Assembly: GCA_900012615.1 (NCBI GenBank)
Contig: LT009756.1
Span: 1,762,567 to 1,826,566 of the forward strand
From: Agrobacterium genomosp. 13 str. CFBP 6927
GTDB taxonomy: Bacteria; Pseudomonadota; Alphaproteobacteria; Rhizobiales; Rhizobiaceae
Direction of reading: 5' to 3'
DNA: 64,000 nt
A program made the position numbers and the translations under genes. Positions 9,034 to 20,208 of this stretch are shown piece by piece. The notes under the pieces were generated by a model that saw nothing but the letters and a program-made list of their open reading frames with translations, did no database searches and had not been told where the DNA came from. Each line of letters starts with the position of its first letter. Position 1 is the first letter of the stretch.

Positions 9034-9423
9034 TCAAACGCTGGCTTCAGCCTCACGCTGCTTTGCCAGCGCCGCCAGATCGGCCGGCTTCAGCTCAACC
9101 GATTCACCGCAGCCGCAGGCGGATGTCTGGTTCGGATTGTTGAAGGTGAAACCGGAGCGCATCTTGGTCACTTCGAAATCCATCTGCGTGCCGAGCAGAT
9201 AAAGCACGGCGGAAGGCTGAACCCAGACCTTTGCGCCTTCGAATTCAACCAGATCGTCCTTCGCATCCGGCTCGGTCACGAGGTCGATGGTATATTCCAT
9301 GCCCGCGCAGCCGCCCTTCTTGATGCCGACGCGCACGCCCCTGGCATCCGGTCCGGAATTTTCGACGATTGCTTTAACGCGCGAGGCAGCAGCCCCGGTC
9401 ATGGTCATGATCGCAAAGCCCAT
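9034..9423 (-). CDS. sufA: SufA/IscA-type Fe-S cluster carrier
   Basis: 129-residue HesB-family A-type carrier that accepts Fe-S clusters from the SufBCD scaffold and hands them to apoproteins. The three cluster-binding cysteines are C39 (GGCAGMEY) and C103/C105 (ACGCGES). It has an AAGGAG ribosome-binding site about 10 bases before the ATG at 9423. It is the last gene of the suf operon on the minus strand, 105 bases after sufT. Confidence 0.93.
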   Translation of the reverse strand: MGFAIMTMTGAAASRVKAIVENSGPDARGVRVGIKKGGCAGMEYTIDLVTEPDAKDDLVEFEGAKVWVQPSAVLYLLGTQMDFEVTKMRSGFTFNNPNQTSACGCGESVELKPADLAALAKQREAEASV

Positions 9424-9528
9424 GGGCTTAATTCTCCTTCGACAATCGAGTTCAAGGCTCGATGCTTATGGATTTCAATTTAGTAGCGCCTGAGAGTGTC
9501 ATCAAGGGATGACATCAGTCAAATCACG

Positions 9529-9912
9529 TCAGTACCAACCGACAGCGACCTGTGCTTCTTCCGACATGCGGTCCGGCGTCCATGGCGGATCGAAGGTCAT
9601 TTCGACCACGACACCGGAGACACCCTCGACGGCGCCCACGGCATTTTCCACCCAGCCTGGCATTTCACCGGCCACCGGGCAACCGGGCGCCGTCAGCGTC
9701 ATGACGATCTTGACCATCCGGTCATCCTCGATGTCGATCTTGTAGACGAGACCGAGTTCGAAAATATCGGCCGGAATTTCCGGATCGTAGACGGTCTTCA
9801 GCGCCGCGATCACGTCATCGCTGAGGCGCGCCAGTTCGTCAGGCGGGATAGACGACGGCTTTGCCGCGTCTTCGGTCGTATCCTGGGTCTTTGCAGTGGC
9901 TTCGGCAGTCAT
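9529..9912 (-). CDS. sufT: SufT/DUF59 (MIP18-family) Fe-S maturation protein
   Basis: 127-residue MIP18/DUF59 domain protein, the component of alphaproteobacterial suf operons variously called SufT or SufX, implicated in Fe-S maturation. The core reads VIAALKTVYDPEIPADIFELGLVY, with the family's TLTAPGCP segment and its conserved cysteine. The ATG at 9912 is preferred over a TTG 15 bases upstream; GAGG lies 9 bases before it. It sits between sufS and sufA on the same strand. Confidence 0.9.
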   Translation of the reverse strand: MTAEATAKTQDTTEDAAKPSSIPPDELARLSDDVIAALKTVYDPEIPADIFELGLVYKIDIEDDRMVKIVMTLTAPGCPVAGEMPGWVENAVGAVEGVSGVVVEMTFDPPWTPDRMSEEAQVAVGWY

Positions 9913-9948
9913 GGTCTTAAACCTCAATCCTGATCTCTTATCCCGATA

Positions 9949-11199
9949 TCAGGCGAAAAATTTGCGCGCATATTCCAGCGCCTCAACAAGAGAGTCTACT
10001 TCGGCGCGGGTATTGTAAAGGCCGAACGATGCCCGGCATGTGGAGGTGACGCCAAAGCGTTTCAAGAGCGGCATGGCGCAATGGGTGCCCGCACGCACGG
10101 CAACGCCGCGCCGGTCGATCACCATCGAGACATCATGGGCGTGAATACCCTCAAGCTCGAAGGAGAAGATGCCGCCCTTGTCAGGCGCATTGCCGATGAT
10201 GCGCAGCGAATTGATCTCGCGCAGACGCTCGGCGGCGTAAGCGGCAAGATCGGCCTCATGCGCGGCAATCGCGGCGCGGCCGAGATTATCCATGTAATCC
10301 AGCGCGTAACCGAGGCCGATGGCCTGCACGATGGGCGGCGTACCGGCTTCGAAACGGTGCGGCGGCTCGTTATAGGTCACATTGTCTTCGGTAACGTCGA
10401 GGATCATCTCCCCACCGCCCTGGAACGGCCGCATCTCGCGCAAGCGGTCAGCCTTGCCATAGAGCACACCGATGCCCGAGGGACCGTAAAGCTTGTGGCC
10501 GGTCATCACATACCAGTCGCAATCGATATCGCGCACATCGACCGGCATGTGAACCGCGCCCTGCGAACCATCGATCAACACCGGAATGCCCCGCTCATGC
10601 GCGATACGGCAGATTTCCTTGACCGGCACGATGGTGCCGAGCGCATTCGACATATGGGTGATGGCAACGAGCTTGGTGCGCTCCGTCAGGCTCTTTTCGA
10701 AAGCCTCGATGTGGAACGCGCCGTCATCATCGACTGGCACCCAGACGAGCTTTGCGCCCTGCCGCTCGCGGATAAAATGCCATGGCACGATGTTGGAGTG
10801 ATGCTCCATGATCGAAATGACGATCTCGTCGCCTTCGCCGATCTTCGGCATGCCGTAACCGTAAGCGACCGTGTTGATCGCTTCCGTTGAGGATTTGGTG
10901 AAGACGATTTCGTCCACCGAACCGGCGTTCAGGAAACGGCGCACCTTTTCGCGCGCCGCCTCATAGGCGTCGGTTGCGGCATTGGAAAGGAAATGCAGGC
11001 CGCGATGCACATTAGCGTATTCGTTCGCATAAGCATGCGAAACGGCGTCGATCACCACCTGCGGTTTTTGAGCGGACGCGCCGTTGTCGAGATAGACCAG
11101 CGGCTTGCCATAGACCTCGCGCGACAGGATCGGGAAATCCTTGCGCACGGCCTCGATATCATAAGGGGCCGCCAATGCGGCGCGTTCGCTCTCAGGCAT
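9949..11199 (-). CDS. sufS: Cysteine desulfurase SufS (second desulfurase of the suf operon)
   Basis: 416-residue PLP enzyme that releases sulfur from cysteine for cluster assembly. The PLP lysine is K236 in MTGHKLYGPSGIG, H134 is in the HHSN motif, and the persulfide cysteine is C374 in RAGTHCAMPLLKRFG, the short type II loop typical of SufS. The start codon overlaps the 3' end of sufD by 8 bases. No separate SufE gene is visible in the window. It is clearly distinct from the other desulfurase at 15147-16316. Confidence 0.95.
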   Translation of the reverse strand: MPESERAALAAPYDIEAVRKDFPILSREVYGKPLVYLDNGASAQKPQVVIDAVSHAYANEYANVHRGLHFLSNAATDAYEAAREKVRRFLNAGSVDEIVFTKSSTEAINTVAYGYGMPKIGEGDEIVISIMEHHSNIVPWHFIRERQGAKLVWVPVDDDGAFHIEAFEKSLTERTKLVAITHMSNALGTIVPVKEICRIAHERGIPVLIDGSQGAVHMPVDVRDIDCDWYVMTGHKLYGPSGIGVLYGKADRLREMRPFQGGGEMILDVTEDNVTYNEPPHRFEAGTPPIVQAIGLGYALDYMDNLGRAAIAAHEADLAAYAAERLREINSLRIIGNAPDKGGIFSFELEGIHAHDVSMVIDRRGVAVRAGTHCAMPLLKRFGVTSTCRASFGLYNTRAEVDSLVEALEYARKFFA

Positions 11200-12463
11200 G
11201 ATGTTCCAGCCAGCCGGAGATGATCGTCTCCAGCGCCTCTACCAGATTTTCTTCTTCCAGTTCCTCGACGATCTCGGCAACGAAGGCGTTGACGAGCATC
11301 GCCCGTGCCTTCGCCCGCGGCACGCCGCGCGCCATCAGGTAATAGAGATGATTGTCGCTGATATCGGCAACCGTCGCACCATGGCCGCACTGAACGTCGT
11401 CAGCGAAGATTTCCAGTTCCGGCTTTGCCGAGAATTCGCCATCGTCGGACATCAGAAGCGTATTGCACGCCATCTTCGCGTCGGTCTTCTGGGCATCGGG
11501 CGCCACCCGGATCATGCCCTGGAAAATACCCTTTGCACGGTCGAACACCACGTTGCGGAACACTTCCGTCGAGGTCGTGTTCGGCACGTTGTGGCCGAGA
11601 ACCATCGTCACGTCGGTATGGGTTTCGCCGCCCAGAAGGTTAACGCCGCGAACGATGAGGTCAGTGCCCTCGCCTTCCACATCGATGCGCAGCTCCTGAC
11701 GCACCAGCTTGCCGCCGGCATTGACAATGAACAGGCGAATCTTGGCGTCCGCAGCGATTTTCATGCGCAGCTGGCCAAGATGGATATCGGCCGCACCCTG
11801 TTGCTGCAGGATGATCCAGGTCACTTCCGCACCGTCTTCAACGACGATGTCGCTGACGGAGGAAACGAAGGCTGCATCCGAAGTCACCGAAAGGTGACGC
11901 TCGATGACGGTTGCCTTGGAACCCTTGCCGAAACGGACCGGGAAGCGGCTGTGAACCTGGCCTGCGCCATGGACCGCCTGCAATTCGATCGGCTTCTCGA
12001 TATCGGCATCGGCCGGGATCTCGAGCACCAGACCATCGCGCACGAAGCTGCCGTTGATGCGGCCGATCGCGTCATCCTTGCTGGCTTCCGCAAGGCCTGC
12101 GGCCGCGGAACCGTCAGCCAGGCTTTCGGCAAAGCGCGACACGCGGATGTCTTCGATCTTGCCGATATCGGCCGTCCCGTGCTGCATATAGGCAACCAGA
12201 GAGCCGGCAACCGTTGGTGTCTGCTTTTCAATAACAGGCGCGGGCCGGTCTTCCGGAACGGCGCGCAGCAGGCTTTTCAGATCGGTATAGTGCCACGCCT
12301 CGATGCGGCGGGTCGGAAGACCACCGGTCTTCAGATCGTCAAACAGCACGTCACGCGCGGCGACAACAGCGCCGTCGCCCGGCAATTCGCTGAACTTGGC
12401 GGTGTAAGCGTCGACCAGCGCGGTTTCCGCTGGCGTCAGCCGGTTGGTAGCTTGAATGTTCAT
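11192..12463 (-). CDS. sufD: Fe-S cluster assembly scaffold protein SufD
   Basis: 423-residue SufD, partner of SufB and SufC in the SufBC2D scaffold. The C-terminal half contains the SufBD beta-helix (CNTLLMSDDGEFSAKPELEIFADDVQCGHGATVADIS read in pieces), with the conserved C and H near the C-terminus. ATG 12463 is chosen because an AGGAGG lies 8 bases upstream; ATG 12469 would be too close to it. The gap after sufC is 22 bases and its 3' end overlaps sufS. Confidence 0.95.
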   Translation of the reverse strand: MNIQATNRLTPAETALVDAYTAKFSELPGDGAVVAARDVLFDDLKTGGLPTRRIEAWHYTDLKSLLRAVPEDRPAPVIEKQTPTVAGSLVAYMQHGTADIGKIEDIRVSRFAESLADGSAAAGLAEASKDDAIGRINGSFVRDGLVLEIPADADIEKPIELQAVHGAGQVHSRFPVRFGKGSKATVIERHLSVTSDAAFVSSVSDIVVEDGAEVTWIILQQQGAADIHLGQLRMKIAADAKIRLFIVNAGGKLVRQELRIDVEGEGTDLIVRGVNLLGGETHTDVTMVLGHNVPNTTSTEVFRNVVFDRAKGIFQGMIRVAPDAQKTDAKMACNTLLMSDDGEFSAKPELEIFADDVQCGHGATVADISDNHLYYLMARGVPRAKARAMLVNAFVAEIVEELEEENLVEALETIISGWLEHHA

Positions 12464-12485
12464 GGACATCACCTCCTGGCCCGAC

Positions 12486-13241
12486 TTAGGCCGCTTCACC
12501 GATGATGTCGGCGTAACCGTTGTTTTCCAGTTCCAGCGCCAGCGCCTTGTCACCCGAGCGGATGATCTTGCCCTTGTAGAGAACGTGAACGCTGTCAGGC
12601 ACGATGTAATCCAGCAGGCGCTGATAGTGGGTGATGACGACGGTAGCGCGATCCGGCGACTTCAGCGCATTGACGCCATCAGCAACGATCTTCAGCGCGT
12701 CGATGTCGAGGCCGCTATCGGTTTCGTCGAGAACGCAGAGCTTCGGCTCCAAGAGCGCCATCTGCAGGATCTCGGCGCGCTTCTTCTCACCGCCGGAGAA
12801 GCCGACGTTCAGCGGACGCTTCAGCATCTCCATGTCGATCTTCAGATCGCCGGCGGCTTCCTTGACGCGGCGGATGAAATCCGGCGTCGTCAGCTCGGAC
12901 TCGCCGCGCGCCTTGCGCTGCTCGTTCATCGCAACCTTCAGAAACTGCATGGTGGCGACGCCGGGAATTTCGACCGGGTACTGGAAAGCAAGGAAGATGC
13001 CCTTGGCGGCGCGCTCGGCGGCATCCAGTTCCAGAATGCTTTCGCCGTTATAGAGAATGTCACCAGAGGTGACTTCGTAATCTTCGCGGCCCGACAGGAT
13101 GTAGGACAGCGTCGACTTGCCGGAACCGTTCGGGCCCATGATGGCGGCGACTTCACCAGCGGCAACCTTCAGGTTGAGGCCCTTGATGATCTCGGTTTCG
13201 GTATCGGCGATCTTTGCGTGCAGGTCGATGATTTCAAGCAT
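12486..13241 (-). CDS. sufC: Fe-S cluster assembly ATPase SufC
   Basis: 251-residue ABC-type ATPase of the SufBC2D complex. Walker A GPNGSGKST is at residues 36-44, signature FSGGEKKR at 148-155 and Walker B with the SufC-typical LDETDSGLD at 171-179. ATG 13241 is preferred over TTG 13247. It begins 2 bases after the stop of the small membrane protein upstream, so the whole set is one operon. Confidence 0.95.
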   Translation of the reverse strand: MLEIIDLHAKIADTETEIIKGLNLKVAAGEVAAIMGPNGSGKSTLSYILSGREDYEVTSGDILYNGESILELDAAERAAKGIFLAFQYPVEIPGVATMQFLKVAMNEQRKARGESELTTPDFIRRVKEAAGDLKIDMEMLKRPLNVGFSGGEKKRAEILQMALLEPKLCVLDETDSGLDIDALKIVADGVNALKSPDRATVVITHYQRLLDYIVPDSVHVLYKGKIIRSGDKALALELENNGYADIIGEAA

Positions 13242-13243
13242 GT

Positions 13244-13479
13244 TCAATTCTCTCGATCTTGTTTTCTCTTTCTGGAAGAGAAACGTTCAAATATCTCTGG
13301 TCTCAGTGCATCGGTCAGCCAGAATATCGCTGCCAACGCCAGACCGCTGCCTATCAGAAGAGGCTTGGCGAATGTCCACCCCGCCAGCAGCCCGCCAACT
13401 CCCACAAAAACTCCGCACATCGATACGAATATGCAAAGTAATATGAGGAGCGCAGGGCCGCCGAGTCGGGATGTCTCCA

Positions 13480-13480
<1 letters not shown>
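13244..13480 (-). CDS. Small membrane protein embedded in suf operon (78 aa)
   Basis: Begins METSRLGGPALLILL and carries two hydrophobic segments, about residues 8-32 and 38-55, followed by a basic tail (RKRKQDREN). The ATG shares its A with the TGA stop of sufB (TGATG), and its own stop is 2 bases before sufC, so it is almost certainly translated with the operon. It has no recognised domain. A longer in-frame start upstream would overlap sufB and is unlikely. A role in placing Suf machinery at the membrane, or in substrate supply, is only a guess from position. Confidence 0.8.
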
Positions 13481-14949
<1,469 letters not shown>

Positions 14950-15146
14950 GTCGTTCTCCAATCTCGCCGGAGCCAAGGTCCGGTGGCTTGTCAACGTATC
15001 AAGGCGGAAAGCCGCCTTATCCATCTTCGGGCAATGTCACCGCGCCGTTAAGCGGGGCGGAGCTTATACCCATGTAAGTGCGGGATGGCGCTTTTCACAC
15101 ATCCCGGCAAGCGGAAAATTGCTATTCCGCAATTCTTTGCCGCATT

Positions 15147-16316
15147 TTAAGCGGCCTGACCGGAAAGCCTGCGCCGCCCGGCAATTTTCGTGAACGCCGC
15201 AAGCGTCCGTTCTATATCGGCCTCATCAGTCGCATGGCCAAGGGAAATCCTGAGTGCGCCAAGCTTGGGATCACGCCCCATAGCCGTCAGCACATGGCTT
15301 TCCCCCACCTTGCCGGATGAGCAGGCCGAACCGGCAGAGAGCGCAATGCCTTCAATATCGAAAGCGATCTGCCCCGTTTCCGCCTTCAGGCCCGGCAGGG
15401 TGAAAAACGTGGTATTGCCAACGCGGGCAACGTCCTCGCCGTGAATGATCACGTCAGGCGCACTCACCCGCATGCCGTCTTCCAGCCGCGACCGCAGAGC
15501 GGCAAGACGCGCCGCTTCAATCTCGAGATTCAGGGCAGCCACAGCGGCAGCGGCACCAAAACCGATGACAGACAGGGTATTTTCCGTGCCGGAACGATGC
15601 CCCTTCTCCTGCCCGCCGCCATGGATAAGCGGCTTCGGCATCATCACCTCGCCGCGCGAGACCAGCGCGCCAGCCCCTTTGGGGCCACCGAGCTTGTGGG
15701 ACGAGATGACCAGGAAATCGGCATCGAGCGCATTGATATCGAGCAGAACCCGGCCTGCCGCCTGCACGGCGTCGACGACCATCAATCCGCCTGCCGCGTG
15801 CACCAGCCGCGCCGCTTCCGCCACCGGCTGGAGGATGCCGGTTTCGTTATTCACCAGCATGCAGGCAACCATCGGCAGGCCGGTGGAAGCATCATGCGAA
15901 GACAGCAGCGCCTCAAATGCGGCAAGATCGATGACACCCGCTGACGTAACGGGAATTTCCGTAACGTCAGCCTTGCCGAACCGGCCGCCTTCGCGAAAGG
16001 CGGGGTGCTCGATTGCGGAGACGTAAAGACGGCCATAGCGCACGGGAGCGCGCCCCATCCTGAACTCAGGTGTCAGCACCAGATTGGCGGCTTCCGTCGC
16101 GCCGCTGGTAAAGGTGACATGGGCGGCCTGCGCACCGGCAAGCGCTGCAACCTCGCGGCGGGCGGCCTCGACGGCAGCGCGTGCCGCACGCCCTTCCCGA
16201 TGAACCGAAGACGGGTTGCCGGAAAGATCGAGCGCCGACACAAGGACATCACGCACGGCGGGCAGAAGCGGCGCCGTGGCGTTCCAGTCCATATATGTGC
16301 GCGTCAAACCCGTCAT
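15147..16316 (-). CDS. sufS2: Cysteine desulfurase, NifS/IscS-like (SufS2), first gene of suf operon
   Basis: 389-residue class V aminotransferase-fold desulfurase. The PLP lysine is K208 in SSHKLGGPKGAG; the sulfur-carrying cysteine is C332 in SAGSACSSGKVGESHVL, the extended loop of the type I (IscS/NifS) group, unlike SufS at 9949-11199. In Agrobacterium the described operon order is sufS2-B-C-D-S1-X-A, which this locus matches. Its upstream region carries an ICE-like palindrome. The exact start (MTGLTRTYMDW) lacks a strong ribosome-binding site. Confidence 0.9.
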   Translation of the reverse strand: MTGLTRTYMDWNATAPLLPAVRDVLVSALDLSGNPSSVHREGRAARAAVEAARREVAALAGAQAAHVTFTSGATEAANLVLTPEFRMGRAPVRYGRLYVSAIEHPAFREGGRFGKADVTEIPVTSAGVIDLAAFEALLSSHDASTGLPMVACMLVNNETGILQPVAEAARLVHAAGGLMVVDAVQAAGRVLLDINALDADFLVISSHKLGGPKGAGALVSRGEVMMPKPLIHGGGQEKGHRSGTENTLSVIGFGAAAAVAALNLEIEAARLAALRSRLEDGMRVSAPDVIIHGEDVARVGNTTFFTLPGLKAETGQIAFDIEGIALSAGSACSSGKVGESHVLTAMGRDPKLGALRISLGHATDEADIERTLAAFTKIAGRRRLSGQAA

Positions 16317-16422
16317 GGCGATGAGGCTTTATCCAATCTTCAATGCGCAAAAACGCATTTTTCTTGAAATTACAGTTGCGCTTGTCTTATGACACCACCC
16401 GAGTGCTTAAGCACACGCAAAG

Positions 16423-16439
16423 TTTCGAATTATTCTAAA
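16423..16439. promoter_or_regulatory. ICE-like (Irr) operator upstream of suf operon
   Basis: TTTCGAA-TTA-TTCTAAA matches the published alphaproteobacterial Irr box pattern TTTAGAA-N3-TTCTAAA with one mismatch. It lies 107 bases upstream of the sufS2 start, in the divergent intergenic region. A further TTCTAGAA is at 16445-16452 and a perfect 12-base palindrome GTGCTTAAGCAC at 16403-16414. Regulation by Irr is inferred from the motif. Confidence 0.6.
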
Positions 16440-16527
16440 CTGCGTTCTAGAAAAGATGACACAGTTCGTCAAGTCTTCTCATCGGAAGAATGCGGTTGGA
16501 GAATGAAAAAACACGACCGGAGTACCA

Positions 16528-17205
16528 ATGCCCGAAGTCATCTTTAACGGCCCTGCGGGTCGCCTCGAAGGCCGTTATCAACCCTCCAAGGAAAAGAGCG
16601 CGCCGATAGCGATCATCCTTCATCCGCACCCGCAGTTTGGCGGCACGATGAACAACCAGATCGTCTACCAGCTCTTCTATCTTTTCCAGAAGCGCGGCTT
16701 CACGACGCTCCGGTTCAATTTCCGCTCCATCGGCCGCAGCCAGGGCGAATTCGACCATGGCGCCGGCGAGCTTTCCGATGCCGCCTCCGCTCTCGACTGG
16801 GTGCAGAGCCTGCATCCCGATTCGAAGAGCTGCTGGGTGGCCGGTTATTCCTTCGGCGCCTGGATCGGCATGCAGCTTCTGATGCGCCGCCCGGAAATCG
16901 AAGGCTTCATGTCGATTGCGCCGCAGCCCAATACCTACGACTTCTCCTTCCTTGCTCCCTGCCCGTCGTCGGGCCTCATCATCAATGGCGATAGCGACAA
17001 GGTTGCACCTGAAAAGGACGTCAACGGCCTGGTGGAAAAGCTGAAGACCCAGAAGGGCATCCTCATCACCCACCGCACGCTTCCCGGCGCCAACCACTTC
17101 TTCAACGGCAAGGTGGATGAGCTGATGGGCGAATGCGAGGACTATCTCGACCGCCGCCTCAACGGCGAACTGGTGCCGGAACCGGCGGCCAAGCGTATTC
17201 GGTGA
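16528..17205 (+). CDS. Alpha/beta hydrolase (dienelactone-hydrolase-like), 225 aa
   Basis: Cytosolic alpha/beta-hydrolase of the short COG2945-like type. The nucleophile elbow is GYSFG with S108; D155 or D157 (INGDSDKV) and H190 (GANHFF) are the likely partners. The HPHPQFGGTMNN oxyanion-side motif is typical of this group. Divergent from the suf operon, so the 211-base intergenic region may serve both. The substrate is unknown. Confidence 0.85.
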   Translation: MPEVIFNGPAGRLEGRYQPSKEKSAPIAIILHPHPQFGGTMNNQIVYQLFYLFQKRGFTTLRFNFRSIGRSQGEFDHGAGELSDAASALDWVQSLHPDSKSCWVAGYSFGAWIGMQLLMRRPEIEGFMSIAPQPNTYDFSFLAPCPSSGLIINGDSDKVAPEKDVNGLVEKLKTQKGILITHRTLPGANHFFNGKVDELMGECEDYLDRRLNGELVPEPAAKRIR

Positions 17206-17262
17206 TTGGCTGCGCCTCTTGGCGGGCGGCTCGATTTTTCTAAAATGATCGCCGGTGGGTGC

Positions 17263-17428
17263 GGTTTACCCCCCTCTGCCCTGCCGGGCATCTCCCCCTC
17301 AAGGGGGGAGATCAGCAAGAGGCTTGCTCTTCGCCTCGGCTGCGACGTTCAAGATGGTCGAAAGGTCGCCACGCTTCGATCTCCCCCCTTGAGGGGGAGA
17401 TGCCCGGCAGGGCAGAGGGGGGTAAGCC
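17263..17428. repeat. Long inverted intergenic repeat (GGCATCTCCCCCTC type)
   Basis: Arms of about 50 bases at 17263-17312 and 17378-17428, nearly exact reverse complements, each containing a nested palindrome (CCCCCTCAAGGGGG). The spacer of about 65 bases shows no gene. This is a second palindromic family, different from the ATCCTCGGG type. Confidence 0.9.
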
Positions 17429-17445
17429 ACAACCGCCGTCTTCTA

Positions 17446-18567
17446 CTAAACCCTCGCCAAAACCCCACCCGTTACCGGCTCCCTCACCCCCGTCGTACCG
17501 GGATAGGTCAGCGGCAGCCCCTTCAGCGAGCGCACGGCCAGATAGGCCCAGGCCTCCGCCTCCATCGCCCCGCCGTCGAAACCCGCCTCCTCCGCCGCGA
17601 TCACCCGTGCGCCGACCTTTTCGGCAAGGTCCGAAAACTCCGCCATGATCACCGGGTTCAATCGACCGCCGCCACAAACGACATAGGTCTTCGCCGCTTC
17701 GGGCAGATAACTCGCCGACTTCAGAATCGCCGCCCCTGTCAGATGCGCCAGCGTCCGCGCCCCATCCGCCAGCGAGACTTCCCCTTTTTTCGGCGGCACA
17801 AAATCACCGCGGTCCAGCGATCGGCGAATATTCGCCGAAAAGAACGGGCTTTCCATATAACGCGCCACCAGCGACACGACGACGCTGCCGCCCGCCGCCG
17901 TCTTGCCGCCTTTGTCGAAGGCCTTTCCCGTATGCGCCTCGATCCACTGGTCGATCAGCATGTTGCCGGGGCCGCTGTCGAAGGCGGCAAGCCGCACTCC
18001 CTCGCCAATATAGGTCAGATTGGAAATGCCGCCGATATTGACGAAAACGGCGGGCGTTTCGAACCCATCAGGCAGATTGGCGGAGAGCGCCATGTGATAG
18101 GCGGGGATCAGCGGCGCGCCCTGCCCGCCATGCACCATGTCGTTGGCCCGCATGTCGTAAACCACATCGATGCCGGTTTCGGAGGCCAGCAGTGGTCCGT
18201 CACCGATCTGCACGGTCAGCGCCTCATCCGGCCGGTGCAGCACCGTCTGGCCGTGAAAGCCGATCACATCGATATCGCCTGGCTGGAGCCGGTGACGATG
18301 GAGAAAGGATTTGACCGCCGCCGCATGGGCAAGCGTCAGCTTGCGCTCGGCCTCACCCAGATCGCCGGGACGTTCGCGCCGTTCACGAATGGCTTTGGCC
18401 GTGACCAATGCCTTCTGCCAGATGGCGCGCAGGCCCGGATCATAGGGGAAATACCCACTCGGCCCATGCCGAACCACGCTCTCGCCATCCGTGCGCAAAA
18501 GGGCGATATCAATGCCGTCCATCGATGTGCCGCTCATCAGCCCGATTGCCGTTTTGACCTCGCCCAC
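17446..18567 (-). CDS. anmK: Anhydro-N-acetylmuramic acid kinase
   Basis: 373-residue sugar kinase that phosphorylates and opens 1,6-anhydro-MurNAc during cell-wall recycling. The N-terminal ATP-binding motif [14 protein letters not shown] is diagnostic, along with [11 protein letters not shown] and [11 protein letters not shown]. The GTG at 18567 is chosen because GGGGAG lies 6 bases before it and the length then matches the family; a GTG 21 bases upstream is the alternative. It is divergent from tyrS. Confidence 0.93.
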   Translation of the reverse strand: MGEVKTAIGLMSGTSMDGIDIALLRTDGESVVRHGPSGYFPYDPGLRAIWQKALVTAKAIRERRERPGDLGEAERKLTLAHAAAVKSFLHRHRLQPGDIDVIGFHGQTVLHRPDEALTVQIGDGPLLASETGIDVVYDMRANDMVHGGQGAPLIPAYHMALSANLPDGFETPAVFVNIGGISNLTYIGEGVRLAAFDSGPGNMLIDQWIEAHTGKAFDKGGKTAAGGSVVVSLVARYMESPFFSANIRRSLDRGDFVPPKKGEVSLADGARTLAHLTGAAILKSASYLPEAAKTYVVCGGGRLNPVIMAEFSDLAEKVGARVIAAEEAGFDGGAMEAEAWAYLAVRSLKGLPLTYPGTTGVREPVTGGVLARV

Positions 18568-18715
18568 CTGCCGCTCCCCTGTAATCACGAATCATCATGG
18601 AGTGAATCCCGACATTCATGGCCGAAACGGGTGCACATTTCAAAAAACAATGATAAAGGCGCGATGGTCATTGGTTTTCGATGGCCGCAAAGATCAAACC
18701 AGAAAGAAAAAGGTT

Positions 18716-19969
18716 ATGTCCAGGTTCAAGTCCGATTTCCTCCGCACGCTCGATGAGCGCGGCTTCATTCACCAGATCTCCGATGAGGCAGGTCTCGACG
18801 AACTGTTCGCCAAGGAAACCGTGACCGCCTATATCGGCTATGACCCGACGGCTTCGAGTTTGCATGTCGGCCACCTCACCCAGATCATGATGCTGCACTG
18901 GATGCAGAAGACCGGCCACCAGCCGATCTCGCTGATGGGCGGCGGCACCGGCATGGTCGGCGATCCCTCCTTCAAGGAAGAGGCCCGCAAGCTGATGACG
19001 ATCGACATGATCGAGGACAACATCACCTCGCTCAAGCATGTCTTCGCCAATTACCTCGATTATGACCGCGCCAACAATCCGGCGCTGATGATCAACAATG
19101 CCGACTGGCTGCGTGGCCTCAACTACCTCGAATTCCTGCGCGATGTCGGCCGCCATTTCTCGGTCAACCGCATGCTGTCCTTCGACAGCGTGAAGACGCG
19201 CCTCGACCGTGAGCAGTCGCTGTCCTTCCTCGAATTCAACTACATGATCCTGCAGGCCTACGACTTCGTGGAGCTGAACCAGCGCACCGGCTGCCGCCTG
19301 CAGATGGGTGGCTCGGACCAGTGGGGCAACATCATCAACGGCATCGATCTCGGTCACCGCATGGGGACACCGCAGCTCTACGCGCTGACTTCGCCGCTGC
19401 TCACCACCTCTTCGGGTGCGAAGATGGGCAAGTCGGCTTCCGGGGCGGTGTGGCTGAACAAGGACCTGCTGCCGGTCTATGATTTCTGGCAATACTGGCG
19501 CAACACCGAAGATGCGGATGTCGTGCGCTTCGCCAAGCTCTTCACCACCCTGCCGATGGACGAAATCGCCCGCATTGCGGCGCTTGGCGGATCGGAGATC
19601 AACGAAGCGAAGAAGATCCTCGCGACCGAAGTGACCGCCATCCTGCATGGCCGCGCCGCTGCGGAAGAAGCGGCCGAGACGGCACGCAAGACTTTCGAGG
19701 AAGGTGCGCTCGCCGAAAACCTGCCCTCCATCGAGGTTCCGACATCCGAACTCGATGCCGGCCTCGGCGTTCTCTCGCTCATCGTCCGTGCGGGTCTCGC
19801 CGGCTCGAACGGCGAGGCCCGCCGCCACGTTCAGGGCGGTGCGGTGAAGATCAACGACGTCAGCGTTTCGGATGAGCGCCAGACGGTTGGTTCCGGTGAA
19901 GTGACCGGCGACGGCGTCATCAAGTTGTCGGTCGGCAAGAAGAAGCACGTTCTGGTTCGCCCGGCGTAA
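18716..19969 (+). CDS. tyrS: Tyrosyl-tRNA synthetase
   Basis: 417-residue class I aminoacyl-tRNA synthetase charging tRNA-Tyr. HIGH-like motif is SSLHVGHLT, tyrosine-binding residues lie in AYIGYDPTA and YDFVEL, and the KMSKS-like loop is [12 protein letters not shown]-terminal S4 RNA-binding domain ([17 protein letters not shown]) is present. ATG 18716 gives the normal length; upstream in-frame sequence is non-homologous. A hairpin and a palindromic repeat follow. Confidence 0.95.
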   Translation: MSRFKSDFLRTLDERGFIHQISDEAGLDELFAKETVTAYIGYDPTASSLHVGHLTQIMMLHWMQKTGHQPISLMGGGTGMVGDPSFKEEARKLMTIDMIEDNITSLKHVFANYLDYDRANNPALMINNADWLRGLNYLEFLRDVGRHFSVNRMLSFDSVKTRLDREQSLSFLEFNYMILQAYDFVELNQRTGCRLQMGGSDQWGNIINGIDLGHRMGTPQLYALTSPLLTTSSGAKMGKSASGAVWLNKDLLPVYDFWQYWRNTEDADVVRFAKLFTTLPMDEIARIAALGGSEINEAKKILATEVTAILHGRAAAEEAAETARKTFEEGALAENLPSIEVPTSELDAGLGVLSLIVRAGLAGSNGEARRHVQGGAVKINDVSVSDERQTVGSGEVTGDGVIKLSVGKKKHVLVRPA

Positions 19970-19989
19970 GACTTACAAAAACATCGTGT

Positions 19990-20013
19990 CGAGGACTGCG
20001 AAAGCGGTCCTCG
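19990..20013 (+). terminator. Hairpin after tyrS (weak terminator)
   Basis: CGAGGACTGC, GAAA tetraloop, GCGGTCCTCG. The stem is strong but no T-run follows, so it may act as an mRNA 3'-end stabiliser rather than an intrinsic terminator. Confidence 0.5.
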
Positions 20014-20033
20014 ATGCGCCGATACCCTCACTT

Positions 20034-20147
20034 CCGTCATGCCGGACTCGATCCGGCATCCAGCCACGGTACGTCTGCGCCGTGAAAGGGCTCTCACGCG
20101 ATCAAGGACTTGATCGCACTGGACCCCGGATCAGGTCCGGGGTGACG
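20034..20147. repeat. Intergenic palindromic repeat, divergent variant
   Basis: An arm CCGTCATGCCGGACTCGATC (starting 20034) and an opposing arm ending GGTCCGGGGTGACG at 20147 enclose a spacer. It is a relative of the rhizobial palindromes with GCCGGACTCGATCCGGC-type cores rather than the ATCCTCGGG core. It fills most of the space between tyrS and the convergent YhdP-like gene. Confidence 0.75.
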
Positions 20148-20208
20148 AAGCGCGGGTGCACCCGTTCTCGCCAAACAGCCGCTTGCGCCAAGCTTTGCGA
20201 CGCTCCAT

